IMG/VR virus record: IMGVR_UViG_3300010397_000061
Location: 1 to 43,245 of that record
Reading direction: 5' to 3' (one strand)
Length of the DNA stretch: 43,245 nucleotides
Origin: a virus
A program made the position numbers and the translations under genes. The notes below the pieces were generated by a model. It did no database searches and was not told where the DNA came from. It saw only the letters and a list, made by a program, of their open reading frames with translations. Positions 31,928-38,917 of this stretch are shown here, piece after piece; position 1 is the first letter of the stretch; each line of letters opens with the position of its first letter.

Positions 31928-31956
31928 ATACTACACTAATATGAAGATTTTGTCAA
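31928..31956 (-). promoter_or_regulatory. Promoter upstream of portal/capsid genes
   Basis: Minus strand: perfect -35 TTGACA (31956-31951), 17-bp spacer, -10 TAGTAT (31933-31928, 4 of 6). It overlaps the 3' end of the 77-aa gene and is followed by a terminator, repeating the arrangement at 38650-38745. Confidence 0.7.
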
Positions 31957-32169
31957 ATTTATGCCTATGACAACCGTTTGCATAGGGTTGTTAATCCTTA
32001 CTGGCAACCCATTTTGGACTGTTAAGGTAAATGTTCCGTTACCCAAATTAGACGTGAAATCTACCACTTGCTTCCAAGCTGGCATCATGGCTTCATATTG
32101 GCTTTGGTGCTTACGAAAAGCCTTAAAAGCCTCTATTTCTGTATCATCCGTGAGTTCAATTTTGGTCAT
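31936..32169 (-). CDS. Small protein between TerL and portal (77 aa)
   Basis: The start is taken at the ATG at 32169 (MTKIELTDDTEIEAF), overlapping the TerL stop by 14 nt; a longer frame to 32262 would overlap TerL by over 100 nt. A helix (EAFKAFRKHQSQYEAMMPAWKQVVDF) is followed by a small beta hairpin (GTFTLTVQNGLPVRI). Similar small genes often sit between terminase and portal, possibly as head-completion factors. No name can be given. Confidence 0.6.
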   Translation of the reverse strand: MTKIELTDDTEIEAFKAFRKHQSQYEAMMPAWKQVVDFTSNLGNGTFTLTVQNGLPVRINNPMQTVVIGINLTKSSY

Positions 32170-33757
32170 TTGTTTGATTAATCTCTGCAAATGCTCGGCT
32201 AACGTCATAAATATTATCGGCGCCCAATACACTAGGAATATCAGCTTGTGTAACTTCGCCATAAAATACGCCTGATCCTGACCCTAACATAGCTAAATAA
32301 GCGTATAAATCAGCGAAAACATAGTGATCTTCCCCTGTTGTAGAAGCCCAAATATACCTCTCAATTCCCTTATTATTAACCACTTTTTCGCGCCGGAGTG
32401 TCTCATAATGTTTAATATATAGCTGAAATTCCTTATCTGTTTCTAGCCCAATAAGGTGTTTGGCCTCAATCATATTGGTTAAATGCTGGTCTAGGATGCG
32501 ATCTCTGTGGGAGTAAACAACGCCTGATTTATTAGATGCCTCGTCTCCTTGCCCCTTCCCCCACCACACTATCGTTTGGGGGTTATTGGCGTTTTCCATG
32601 AAGTAAGACATTTTCATAAAAGGATATTTATCCACAATATATCGGGACAAAGTAGCATCTGGCATGGCATCTATCACGCCGCTGGTAGGTTTCCAAAAGG
32701 CTATAATATCATCTAAATCACTCGGTTTGGTAAATCTACCTATCTTAAACAGCCCCTTAGAGCTTCGCAAAACATAATGTTTGATGTTTCCTACATCTAT
32801 TCCGATAAATCTTTCACCAATATCCATAGGTTTTGGCGTCCAAAGGTCTAAAATCGTGGTCTTTGAGACGCTTAGATCACCAGGGCTATATGACTTTCCA
32901 AGCACAAAGTTATTAAAATATGCCGGATCACCCTCGGAATCTTCGATTATTTCCGCCGCACTAATCCACACACACATTAAATGGGAGATATGGTAACCAC
33001 TTATCGTACTGCCTGGATTCTGGGCAACCCATTTACCTTGACGTAAGGTATCATCACTCAAAGGCTCTTTACAGGCCCGGCAAATGCGTATTTTACGCTC
33101 TAGGTCAATTGAATCGGGCCAGATGAGATAATGTTCGTCTTTACACTTAGGACAAGTAATAACCCACTCACGCTGATTGCTCTTTTGCCAGACTAAATCA
33201 AGTTCATCCCTCTCTGTTCCGGGGTTAGAAAAGATATATCTTCCTTTATATTGACTGGCTTTAGTACGGGACTTATAAGTATTTATAGCTCCTTGGTCTG
33301 AGCGACTTATTTCATCATGTACAAGTAAATCTGCTGTAGTAGAAATAGCCGCAGTTTTGCTTACTGTACCTTTAAAAAACCAAAATCTACCATCAACCTC
33401 TTTCCGTTCAATATTGTCACTATCCATGCCTTGAAATTCATGACGATTGGCTTGAATAAACTTATTTACTTTAGAGGCTACAAATTCTTTAACATCATCA
33501 TCAGTAGGAAAAGTCGTGATAGTATTAAATTTAAAATGTTTAAGGGCAAAACTAACCTTAACCATAAAAGTCACGCTTTTCCCGACCTGCGCACAAGCTA
33601 CAAGTACAATTTGTGGAGTCCAATCGGTGAGAATATCTATCAACCAAGGCCTGTCTACATAACTAAACGGTTCCCCCTTTTCATCCAAAATACCCTTTTC
33701 AACTATCCATTGTAGTATTGAATAATATTGCTTATTTTCTTTAAGTTCTTTTGCCAT
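32156..33757 (-). CDS. terL: Terminase large subunit, GpA-like (533 aa)
   Basis: The ATPase domain has Walker A ACAQVGKS (about residue 49), adenine/coupling region FPTDDDVKEF, and Walker B DLLVHDEISR. A CPKC...CRAC zinc ribbon (about 210-240) is as in GpA-type terminases. The nuclease domain has FIGIDVGNIKHYVL, GVIDAMPD and YVFADLYAYL as acidic positions. It packages DNA with TerS and portal. The start at 33757 (MAKELKENKQ) overlaps the HNH gene by 17 nt; an upstream ATG at 33802 is possible but neither has a strong ribosome site. Confidence 0.92.
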   Translation of the reverse strand: MAKELKENKQYYSILQWIVEKGILDEKGEPFSYVDRPWLIDILTDWTPQIVLVACAQVGKSVTFMVKVSFALKHFKFNTITTFPTDDDVKEFVASKVNKFIQANRHEFQGMDSDNIERKEVDGRFWFFKGTVSKTAAISTTADLLVHDEISRSDQGAINTYKSRTKASQYKGRYIFSNPGTERDELDLVWQKSNQREWVITCPKCKDEHYLIWPDSIDLERKIRICRACKEPLSDDTLRQGKWVAQNPGSTISGYHISHLMCVWISAAEIIEDSEGDPAYFNNFVLGKSYSPGDLSVSKTTILDLWTPKPMDIGERFIGIDVGNIKHYVLRSSKGLFKIGRFTKPSDLDDIIAFWKPTSGVIDAMPDATLSRYIVDKYPFMKMSYFMENANNPQTIVWWGKGQGDEASNKSGVVYSHRDRILDQHLTNMIEAKHLIGLETDKEFQLYIKHYETLRREKVVNNKGIERYIWASTTGEDHYVFADLYAYLAMLGSGSGVFYGEVTQADIPSVLGADNIYDVSRAFAEINQTNDQN

Positions 33758-34268
33758 AGGTAAACGTTGTTTTATGGCAGAGGAAACACAATGTTCTACC
33801 ATTACTCAAATCAAACCTCAATTCAGGATAATAAGCAAAGGGTTTTATGTGATCCACTTGTAATCTACCGCCTTTTTGACCACATAATTGACAAGTATAA
33901 TTGTCCCTTTCAAAAATCGTTTTGCGCCATTTTGCATATTTTCTTGAAGCTCTTACTTTTGCATTTTGAGAAGTTATCCCACCTTTCCAATTATGATGCA
34001 AATTACCACTTCTCTTCTTGTTATTTTTTATTAAAGCATCTACTTTTTTCTTAATTGCTTCTGGAGTAAATACTTGTTTTAAACGAGCTTTTCTAATCTT
34101 TTCAATAATTTCAGGAGTACGTTTATACTTACCAGCCTCTGATAATTTGCAACTTTCACTTATTTTTCTTTTCCATTCAACAGAAAACGGCTGTCTTTTT
34201 ACCCCAAGTTTTTTTAACTTTATCTTTAAAGCTCTTTCTGTCGGATTTTTAAATATTCCTCTAGGCAT
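33741..34268 (-). CDS. HNH homing endonuclease with NUMOD-like repeats (175 aa)
   Basis: The N-terminal half has repeated basic helix motifs (PFSVEWKRKISESCKLSEAG, RTPEIIEKIRKARLKQVFT) of the NUMOD DNA-binding type. The C-terminal HNH domain is WRKTIFERDNYTCQLCGQKGGRLQVDHIKPF, then LSNGRTLCFLCHK, with the CxxC zinc pairs and the DH core intact. It is a free-standing homing nuclease lying between groEL and terL, a common insertion place near packaging genes. No intron boundary is evident. Confidence 0.88.
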   Translation of the reverse strand: MPRGIFKNPTERALKIKLKKLGVKRQPFSVEWKRKISESCKLSEAGKYKRTPEIIEKIRKARLKQVFTPEAIKKKVDALIKNNKKRSGNLHHNWKGGITSQNAKVRASRKYAKWRKTIFERDNYTCQLCGQKGGRLQVDHIKPFAYYPELRFDLSNGRTLCFLCHKTTFTYGKRT

Positions 34269-34286
34269 ACATAAAGTATACCATAC

Positions 34287-35849
34287 CTACCGTTCTTTCT
34301 CTACCTTTTCATCTTCATTAACAATAGCGGTTTCAATGCTGACCAAGCTCATAGCGATAGCAGTAGCCGATTCTAAGGCTAAACGGACAACTTTGTAAGG
34401 GTCAATTATGCCAGCGTCGAACATATCTATAGCCTGTTTTGTCTTAAAGTCGTATCCATAGTTTTCAAAATGCTCTTTGCTTCCCAAGGAAATCTTAGTA
34501 TTATGCACAACCATATAAGAATCCATCCCTGCGTTTTCTGCCATCTGTTTTAGAGGAGCAGAAAGAGCATTTTGAAACATAGGCTCGCTTACCTCTAACT
34601 TTGCCAACGACACGCCACCACCGGCCACAATCCCCTCTTGAAGTGCCGCCTGAGTCGCGTTAATAGCGTTCTCAAACTTGTATTTCTTGGCGTTAAACTC
34701 AGTATCAGTATAAGCTCCTACTCGAATCACTCCTATTCCACCTGTAAGCTGGGCTAAACGTTCTTCTAAAATAGATTTAGAGTATTCACTAGTAGTATTG
34801 GCTATCTCCTCTTGGATGCCCATAATCCGCAGTTGAAGGTCTTTAGCGGTCTTGCCACCGATAATCGTCGTGTTGTCTTTAGTTACTATCACCTTCTCAG
34901 CCCGACCACAGACATCACTCTTGGCTTCATCAAGTTTCATCCCCTTTTCCTCGCTGATTACAGTAGCACCGGTGAGAGCAGCCATGTCAAACAAGAACTC
35001 TCTGGCGCGGGACGCTGAATAAGGGTTTTGAACACAGGCGATATTGGCAATCTTATTAACCGCATTTTGAGCTAGGGTAGCCAAGGCAACTGACTGTACT
35101 TGGTCGGCGATTATCAGGATATCCTTACCTGTACCTATTGAGTTTAAAAGGGATAGAATCTGCTCATTAGTCGAGATAACCCGATCCACAAGGATGATAT
35201 ACGGATCGTTTAACACTGTAGACTGACTCTCAGGGTCGTTTATAAAATAAGGCGATATCAACCCTTTATCGAATCTTGCGCCTTTAACTATCTCTTTTGA
35301 ATAACCTAATTGCGCTCCCTTTTCTACTGTGATAACCCCGTTGATCCCTACTTCCTTGATGACTTCAGCTATAAGCTTAGCTACTTCAGGATCAAGGGAG
35401 GAGATAGTAGCGATTCGCTCAATATCGTCTTCAGTTACTTCACGCTTGAGTTTTGAGAGTTCTACCAATACTTCTTCCAAGCCTTTTCCAAGTCGTTCTC
35501 GTACTTCTCGGATTTTGGACGAATCGTTAGCAATCTCTTTGAATGCTTCGGAAACAAGTGCTTGAGTAAGGACTGTAGTAGTCGCTGTTCCGTCTCCGCC
35601 TTCAGTTGACGTTCGGAGAGCTGCTTTACGGAGCTTTGAGAGTCCAAGGTTTTCATATTTATCTTTAAATTCTAGGTTTTTAAGTATAGTAACGCCGTCA
35701 TCACACTCGATGGGGTCGAGGCCGGGATACTCAATAATAGCGCTCATCCCTACCACACCGAGCGTGGGACGTACAGCATCAGCGGCTTTATCTATACCAC
35801 CCTTAATCTTTGTTCTTGCTTCGTGACCGAATGATATTTCTTTACTCAT
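34287..35849 (-). CDS. groEL: Phage-encoded chaperonin GroEL with Asn at the Asp398 position (520 aa)
   Basis: Full-length group I chaperonin: equatorial ATP site with DDGVTIL (Asp52 equivalent) and GGDGTATTTVL (Asp87 equivalent), apical domain with DKGLISPYF and LSLLNSIG, and NATQAALQEGIVAGGGVSL. In E. coli GroEL the segment VEDALHAT holds Asp398, needed for ATP hydrolysis; here it reads FENAINAT, so the catalytic Asp is Asn. The apical VKAPGFGDRRK segment is replaced by VQNPYSASRAR, Tyr199 aligns with Leu, and the Gly-Gly-Met tail is missing (ends VEKER). It would fold phage proteins, probably capsid. It overlaps the 65-aa gene by 8 nt. Confidence 0.97.
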   Translation of the reverse strand: MSKEISFGHEARTKIKGGIDKAADAVRPTLGVVGMSAIIEYPGLDPIECDDGVTILKNLEFKDKYENLGLSKLRKAALRTSTEGGDGTATTTVLTQALVSEAFKEIANDSSKIREVRERLGKGLEEVLVELSKLKREVTEDDIERIATISSLDPEVAKLIAEVIKEVGINGVITVEKGAQLGYSKEIVKGARFDKGLISPYFINDPESQSTVLNDPYIILVDRVISTNEQILSLLNSIGTGKDILIIADQVQSVALATLAQNAVNKIANIACVQNPYSASRAREFLFDMAALTGATVISEEKGMKLDEAKSDVCGRAEKVIVTKDNTTIIGGKTAKDLQLRIMGIQEEIANTTSEYSKSILEERLAQLTGGIGVIRVGAYTDTEFNAKKYKFENAINATQAALQEGIVAGGGVSLAKLEVSEPMFQNALSAPLKQMAENAGMDSYMVVHNTKISLGSKEHFENYGYDFKTKQAIDMFDAGIIDPYKVVRLALESATAIAMSLVSIETAIVNEDEKVEKER

Positions 35850-36039
35850 AGGTTATTGCTTTAGGGTCGTCCCAATCTTTTAATGGTGAGAAAATAACAA
35901 CTTTACCTTTATGTTCAACCCCTCCGATGTTTACGCTTGGCGATTTCCAACTAAACCCTTCCGGAACGCCGTCAATCTGTATAGGCTCAAAACCTCTTTC
36001 CTTAGCATATTTCTCTACGTTAGCGCGAGTTATCTTCAC
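35842..36039 (-). CDS. Small protein between GroES and GroEL genes (65 aa)
   Basis: MKITRANVEKYAKERGFEPIQIDGVPEGFSWKSP... with one N-terminal helix and then several short strands (HKGKVVIFSPLKDW). Overlaps the 86-aa gene by 4 nt and groEL by 8 nt, so it is translated with the chaperonins. Unknown; a chaperonin cofactor is possible from position. Confidence 0.7.
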   Translation of the reverse strand: MKITRANVEKYAKERGFEPIQIDGVPEGFSWKSPSVNIGGVEHKGKVVIFSPLKDWDDPKAITYE

Positions 36040-36296
36040 AAAGGATCTATTTTGGTTAATACATAAATACGAGCACCTCTTCCATTCACTTCGTCATCAA
36101 ACATTTCTGTCTTTCCTTCCCATTCAAATGTACATTTTGTAGCTAAAGGTCTATCCATCATCTTATGTTCCGAAAAACCATCACCATAAACCTGTATTGG
36201 TTGTGTTAAAACTAAGCTAAATTGAGTTCCAGTTTCTTCAGGCACTTCCATATAACCTACCAACCTTTGACCAAATGCTGATAGTCTTATTTTCAT
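36036..36296 (-). CDS. Small beta-rich protein in the chaperonin cassette (86 aa)
   Basis: MKIRLSAFGQRLVGYMEVPEETGTQFSLVLTQPIQVYG..., all short strands, ending GARIYVLTKIDPL. It overlaps groES by 4 nt and the 65-aa gene by 4 nt. No similarity to GroES is obvious, although the all-beta pattern and size (86 versus 88) are alike. Unknown. Confidence 0.7.
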   Translation of the reverse strand: MKIRLSAFGQRLVGYMEVPEETGTQFSLVLTQPIQVYGDGFSEHKMMDRPLATKCTFEWEGKTEMFDDEVNGRGARIYVLTKIDPL

Positions 36297-36559
36297 AAAA
36301 CCGCCAATATATCATTGGTAGCTACAAACTTAACCTTTTTGCCATCTACGTCAATCTCGTGCGTATCAGGGCTGTACTTAGCGAATAACACCACATCACC
36401 AACTGTTACAGGCTTATTGCCCATGTAAACAGGAGCTTCGGGGATATGAGTTACTTTGCCTTTATAAACATAGTTATCCTGCACCTCAACCGCTTTAAAG
36501 CCTTCCTTAGCTTCTTCTTCTAGCTTAGTAACAACTATATAATTGTTAGATATTTGCAT
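36293..36559 (-). CDS. groES: Phage-encoded co-chaperonin GroES-like (88 aa)
   Basis: Shows the GroES order: YIVVTKLEEEAKEG (start of barrel and mobile loop), YVYKGKVTHIPE, KPVTVGDVVLFAKYSPDTHEIDVDGKKVKFVATNDILAVL, which is the conserved second half. It is about nine residues shorter than E. coli GroES. The mobile loop (EGFKAVEVQDN) lacks a clear Ile-Val-Leu, which may match the altered apical domain of the phage GroEL. First recognised gene of the chaperonin cassette. Confidence 0.92.
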   Translation of the reverse strand: MQISNNYIVVTKLEEEAKEGFKAVEVQDNYVYKGKVTHIPEAPVYMGNKPVTVGDVVLFAKYSPDTHEIDVDGKKVKFVATNDILAVL

Positions 36560-36561
36560 GA

Positions 36562-36645
36562 TTATTTTCCAAATATTAATGTCAATAGCATTAATCTTAT
36601 TTTTTCTCTTGCTATATCAACCCTATCAGGATAATTAAATATCAT
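36562..36645 (-). CDS. Very small protein upstream of groES (27 aa)
   Basis: ATG overlaps the preceding stop (TAATG) and has AAAGGA about 5 nt upstream. The product MIFNYPDRVDIAREKIRLML... is a single amphipathic helix, and its stop lies 2 nt before the groES ATG. It may work as a leader peptide coupling groES translation, or encode a true microprotein. Confidence 0.45.
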   Translation of the reverse strand: MIFNYPDRVDIAREKIRLMLLTLIFGK

Positions 36646-36908
36646 TATTTTCCTTTAGTATTAAAGCCATGACTAAATTTCCCATTTCTGTAACTCCACT
36701 TCTCATTTTCCACTGACAAAAATTTCAAACAATCACAAGAAGATTTTATGTCACCCAAACATTCATCACTTTTTGGATGATGCCGATAAAATTCATGGCC
36801 ACATTCGCATATTCGATATCCTGGCCCCGTACCAAAACTAGGTGCTTCTATCTGAGGAAAAGCTACATCAAAAGGTTGAATTCTAGCATAAACTTTATCT
36901 TTTGCCAT
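36645..36908 (-). CDS. Zinc-binding protein with Cys/His cluster (87 aa)
   Basis: The ATG at 36908 (MAKDKVYARIQPF) is chosen because it overlaps the upstream stop by only 14 nt. Centre: YRICECGHEFYRHHPKSDECLGDIKSSCDCLKF, that is CxCGH, HH, C, CDC, a compact zinc site that I have seen in small phage proteins. Flanks are unremarkable. Unknown function. Confidence 0.65.
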   Translation of the reverse strand: MAKDKVYARIQPFDVAFPQIEAPSFGTGPGYRICECGHEFYRHHPKSDECLGDIKSSCDCLKFLSVENEKWSYRNGKFSHGFNTKGK

Positions 36909-37332
36909 ATAACATATTAAATCCTGTTTCATGAGGCTGGACTGTATCGGCGTAATGGTTCCCTCGGTCTAAAGCTACAAGCTTGCTCTTAGCCCAAAAC
37001 TTGTCCTTATGCCGGTCAGTAACCAAACGTATACACCAATGCCCCTGGAAACATTTAGTTTTATAAAACGCTATACTCTGCTTGGAATTAGTCCAGTCTA
37101 TCTCAACTTGTTTGACGGCTTGGGCTTTAAAGTCTTTACCACACCTATCACAGAAGAAGTCAGTTAGAGCAAATGGTTGACTATCAGCTATCAAACTATC
37201 ACGATCTTCTAAGTCTTTTACTCTATTGCGGTGGTACTGCCGATCAGCCGAGCGTTTTTCTTGGGCGTTTATGAGATCCTGAATATGATAATGGTCTTCA
37301 ATTTGAGGATGAGGCGTTTGGTCAAAGTTCAT
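36895..37332 (-). CDS. Zinc-finger-containing protein (145 aa)
   Basis: A charged helical N-terminus (LINAQEKRSADRQYHRNRVKDLEDRD) is followed by FFCDRCGKDFKAQAVKQVEID and KCFQGHWCIRLVTDRHKD, giving CxxC...CxxxHxC zinc ligands. Overlaps the 77-aa gene by 4 nt. It may bind nucleic acid in the packaging module. No family is recognised. Confidence 0.65.
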   Translation of the reverse strand: MNFDQTPHPQIEDHYHIQDLINAQEKRSADRQYHRNRVKDLEDRDSLIADSQPFALTDFFCDRCGKDFKAQAVKQVEIDWTNSKQSIAFYKTKCFQGHWCIRLVTDRHKDKFWAKSKLVALDRGNHYADTVQPHETGFNMLYGKR

Positions 37333-37562
37333 TCCTGAAACAATTTATCTACGCCGAATTTATCTTTGCGTTCCTGATCTTCAAACTCTTCTTGTGTACC
37401 AACGCCTAGAAATTCAGCTTTGCCATCGCCGACTACTCCTGCATTGCTTGTTTTTGTTATTTCATCAAATAACTGTCTAGCTTCAGGAGATAATTTAGAG
37501 CGATCCACCAAAACTGTATCAGGGGTTTGCTTACTAAATAATCTTTTAAGGGCCTTGAACAT
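37329..37562 (-). CDS. Small hypothetical protein after TerS (77 aa)
   Basis: MFKALKRLFSKQTPDTVLVDRSKLSPEARQLFDEI... has a basic amphipathic N-terminus and an acidic C-terminus (EEFEDQERKDKFGVDKLF). Overlaps the TerS gene end by 17 nt. Unknown. Confidence 0.6.
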   Translation of the reverse strand: MFKALKRLFSKQTPDTVLVDRSKLSPEARQLFDEITKTSNAGVVGDGKAEFLGVGTQEEFEDQERKDKFGVDKLFQE

Positions 37563-38004
37563 GCGGTTTTATTAATTCTGCCTTAATAGAATCTTCAATC
37601 TGCTTAACCTTTTCTTTAGTTTCCGCCGAGAACATAAAGTTATAAGTGGTATGCGTAGATCTTGGCTTATCATCAGGATCATCGCGCTTCACCATTCCAA
37701 GTATTTCAGCGCCTAATTTAAGTTCTCTGACTCTATCTCGTGGTTTTCCGTTTATATCTTCAACTAAAGCTGTAGTGACTAAATCTTCCGTAAGTCCTAA
37801 TTCAGCCAGTGCGATTTTGAAACCTTTGCTTTCTAAAACCCTCTTAGGCTGGATTTGTAGCCCTCTCCCATAACCTACATTTTTCAACACGGACCCTAAA
37901 GAAGCCGGATGGTCTTTAGCTAGATTTTCCAGAATCGCTTTCGCTGCCTTCGTCTGCCGCGGACTGGCTATTGTCTTGTGCTTTTCTTTCTTTTTCTGGT
38001 TCAT
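37546..38004 (-). CDS. terS: Probable terminase small subunit (152 aa)
   Basis: The N-terminal helix-turn-helix-like region ASPRQTKAAKAILENLAKDHPASLGSVLKNVGYGRG is followed by LGLTEDLVTTALVEDINGKPRDRVRELKLGAEILGMVK. That is the usual small-terminase order (DNA-binding helices, then oligomerisation helices). The C-terminus is a short helix with Lys/Glu. It lies upstream of TerL with the chaperonin cassette between them. The first 89 nt overlap the preceding gene in another frame. Confidence 0.65.
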   Translation of the reverse strand: MNQKKKEKHKTIASPRQTKAAKAILENLAKDHPASLGSVLKNVGYGRGLQIQPKRVLESKGFKIALAELGLTEDLVTTALVEDINGKPRDRVRELKLGAEILGMVKRDDPDDKPRSTHTTYNFMFSAETKEKVKQIEDSIKAELIKPHVQGP

Positions 38005-38128
38005 CTATACGTTTTACTAGTTCAATAGTGGTCTTAGTCTGCATCTCGGCACCATGCTTAGCCAAAACCTCCTGAAGATCTTTGGTTAATGCTTCCCCTT
38101 CGGCCTGATTTAATTCTCTGTATTCCAT
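37916..38128 (-). CDS. Small acidic-tailed protein overlapping TerS (70 aa)
   Basis: MEYRELNQAEGEALTKDLQEVLAKHGAEMQTKTTIELVKRI... is helical followed by a disordered Ser/Glu/Asp tail (SAADEGSESDSGKSS). Its last 89 nt are shared out of frame with the TerS start. Its own start touches the stop of the 130-aa gene (1-nt overlap). Both frames look genuine, so this appears to be a true overlap. Confidence 0.55.
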   Translation of the reverse strand: MEYRELNQAEGEALTKDLQEVLAKHGAEMQTKTTIELVKRIDEPEKERKAQDNSQSAADEGSESDSGKSS

Positions 38129-38520
38129 TAGAATTTGCTTAATATCCCATCAATAATCTCCGCTTCCATCACCTTAGGCCTATAATCCGATTTCTCTAGG
38201 ATTGCTTTAATTTGTGCCGGATTATCGGTATTTACTTCCACTTCCTCATCAGCGAGAATCTGGAGTTCTTTGTTAATTTCATCCAATCTTTCTTTAGGGA
38301 ATTGGTATTTATCGCCGTCTAACAAATCAGGGGTTCCGTCTTCCTTTTTAAGACAAAACTCTACATAAATCTTGTTTCGATCGTTAAAATAGGTTTGGGT
38401 GGTTTCAGATAGGGGCTTGATAAAACTGTCCCGTACACGGGATTCTGCTAAGTTTAACTGACCTTCTGTGCCTTTTGCTAAATTAAATAAGGCTTCGAGG
38501 CTGCTTTTCTTTAAATTCAT
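38128..38520 (-). CDS. Conserved phage protein, DUF1617-like (130 aa)
   Basis: Begins MNLKKSSLEALFNLAKGTEGQLNLAESRVRDSF, continues YFNDRNKIYVEFCLKKEDG and KERLDEINKELQILADEEVEV, ending ILSKF. Size and spacing of these helices resemble the DUF1617 phage family of unknown role. That match is tentative. It is among the first genes of the packaging unit. Confidence 0.55.
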   Translation of the reverse strand: MNLKKSSLEALFNLAKGTEGQLNLAESRVRDSFIKPLSETTQTYFNDRNKIYVEFCLKKEDGTPDLLDGDKYQFPKERLDEINKELQILADEEVEVNTDNPAQIKAILEKSDYRPKVMEAEIIDGILSKF

Positions 38521-38529
38521 TGGTTTTTA

Positions 38530-38649
38530 TTAATTTTCTGATTCTGGTTCATTGCTATACCTTTGCTCCATAATAGTAAAAGGATTGCCTGACCATGAGA
38601 CGTTTATTGGGGCATCTTTTAAAGGGACTTTTGTTATTGTAATAATCAT
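38530..38649 (-). CDS. Small protein at the start of the packaging unit (39 aa)
   Basis: The ATG lies directly after the T tract of a terminator hairpin. The product MIITITKVPLKDAPINVSWSGNPFTIMEQ... has short strands and a polar end. The ribosome site is poor (AGG 7 nt upstream, partly inside the hairpin), so translation may need the hairpin to be open. Confidence 0.45.
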   Translation of the reverse strand: MIITITKVPLKDAPINVSWSGNPFTIMEQRYSNEPESEN

Positions 38650-38687
38650 AAAAACGGCCTAACGAGCAAAAAGCTCAGATAGCCGTT
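38650..38687 (-). terminator. Terminator/attenuator in the leader of the packaging unit
   Basis: On the minus strand AACGGC pairs with GCCGTT and an inner GAGC/GCTC closes a T5 loop, with a 5x5 internal loop; T5 follows the stem. It lies about 25 bp after the start site of the promoter at 38717-38745. As with the portal promoter, transcription must pass a terminator at once. Confidence 0.75.
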
Positions 38688-38716
38688 CTGATGAAAATTG
38701 ATTAGATTGTAGTTAA

Positions 38717-38745
38717 AGTCTAAACGATTGAGAGGATTTTGTCAA
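38717..38745 (-). promoter_or_regulatory. Strong promoter for the packaging/late unit
   Basis: Minus strand: perfect -35 TTGACA (38745-38740), 17-bp spacer, -10 TAGACT (38722-38717, 4 of 6). Start near 38710 gives a leader of about 60 nt, mostly occupied by the terminator hairpin. It lies in the only gene-free gap of the region. Confidence 0.8.
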
Positions 38746-38782
38746 CTATCCCCCACTCCCCTTAATTATGATTGGTTAGAAG

Positions 38783-38917
38783 TTAGGGCTTTGATAATTT
38801 AATCCAGCTATATCCGTTGTCCTCGTAGTAGTCGTTTATTTCCCAGCCGTCCTTAATTAAAGCACTTAGGGCTAAACAACTAATAGCATCTTGATTAAAC
38901 TGAAAATTATAAATCAT
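38783..38917 (-). CDS. Small protein ending the early unit (44 aa)
   Basis: The ATG at 38917 (MIYNFQFNQDAISCLALSALIKDGWEINDYY...) is chosen, overlapping the upstream stop by 11 nt. A helix followed by an aromatic hairpin (NDYYEDNGYSWIKL). It is the last gene before the promoter at 38717-38745. Unknown. Confidence 0.55.
   Translation of the reverse strand: MIYNFQFNQDAISCLALSALIKDGWEINDYYEDNGYSWIKLSKP

Noticed and set aside
36560-36590. Separate groES promoter from TTGACA near 36582
   Set aside because: No -10 box occurs at 16-18 bp, and the hexamer lies in the 27-residue frame.
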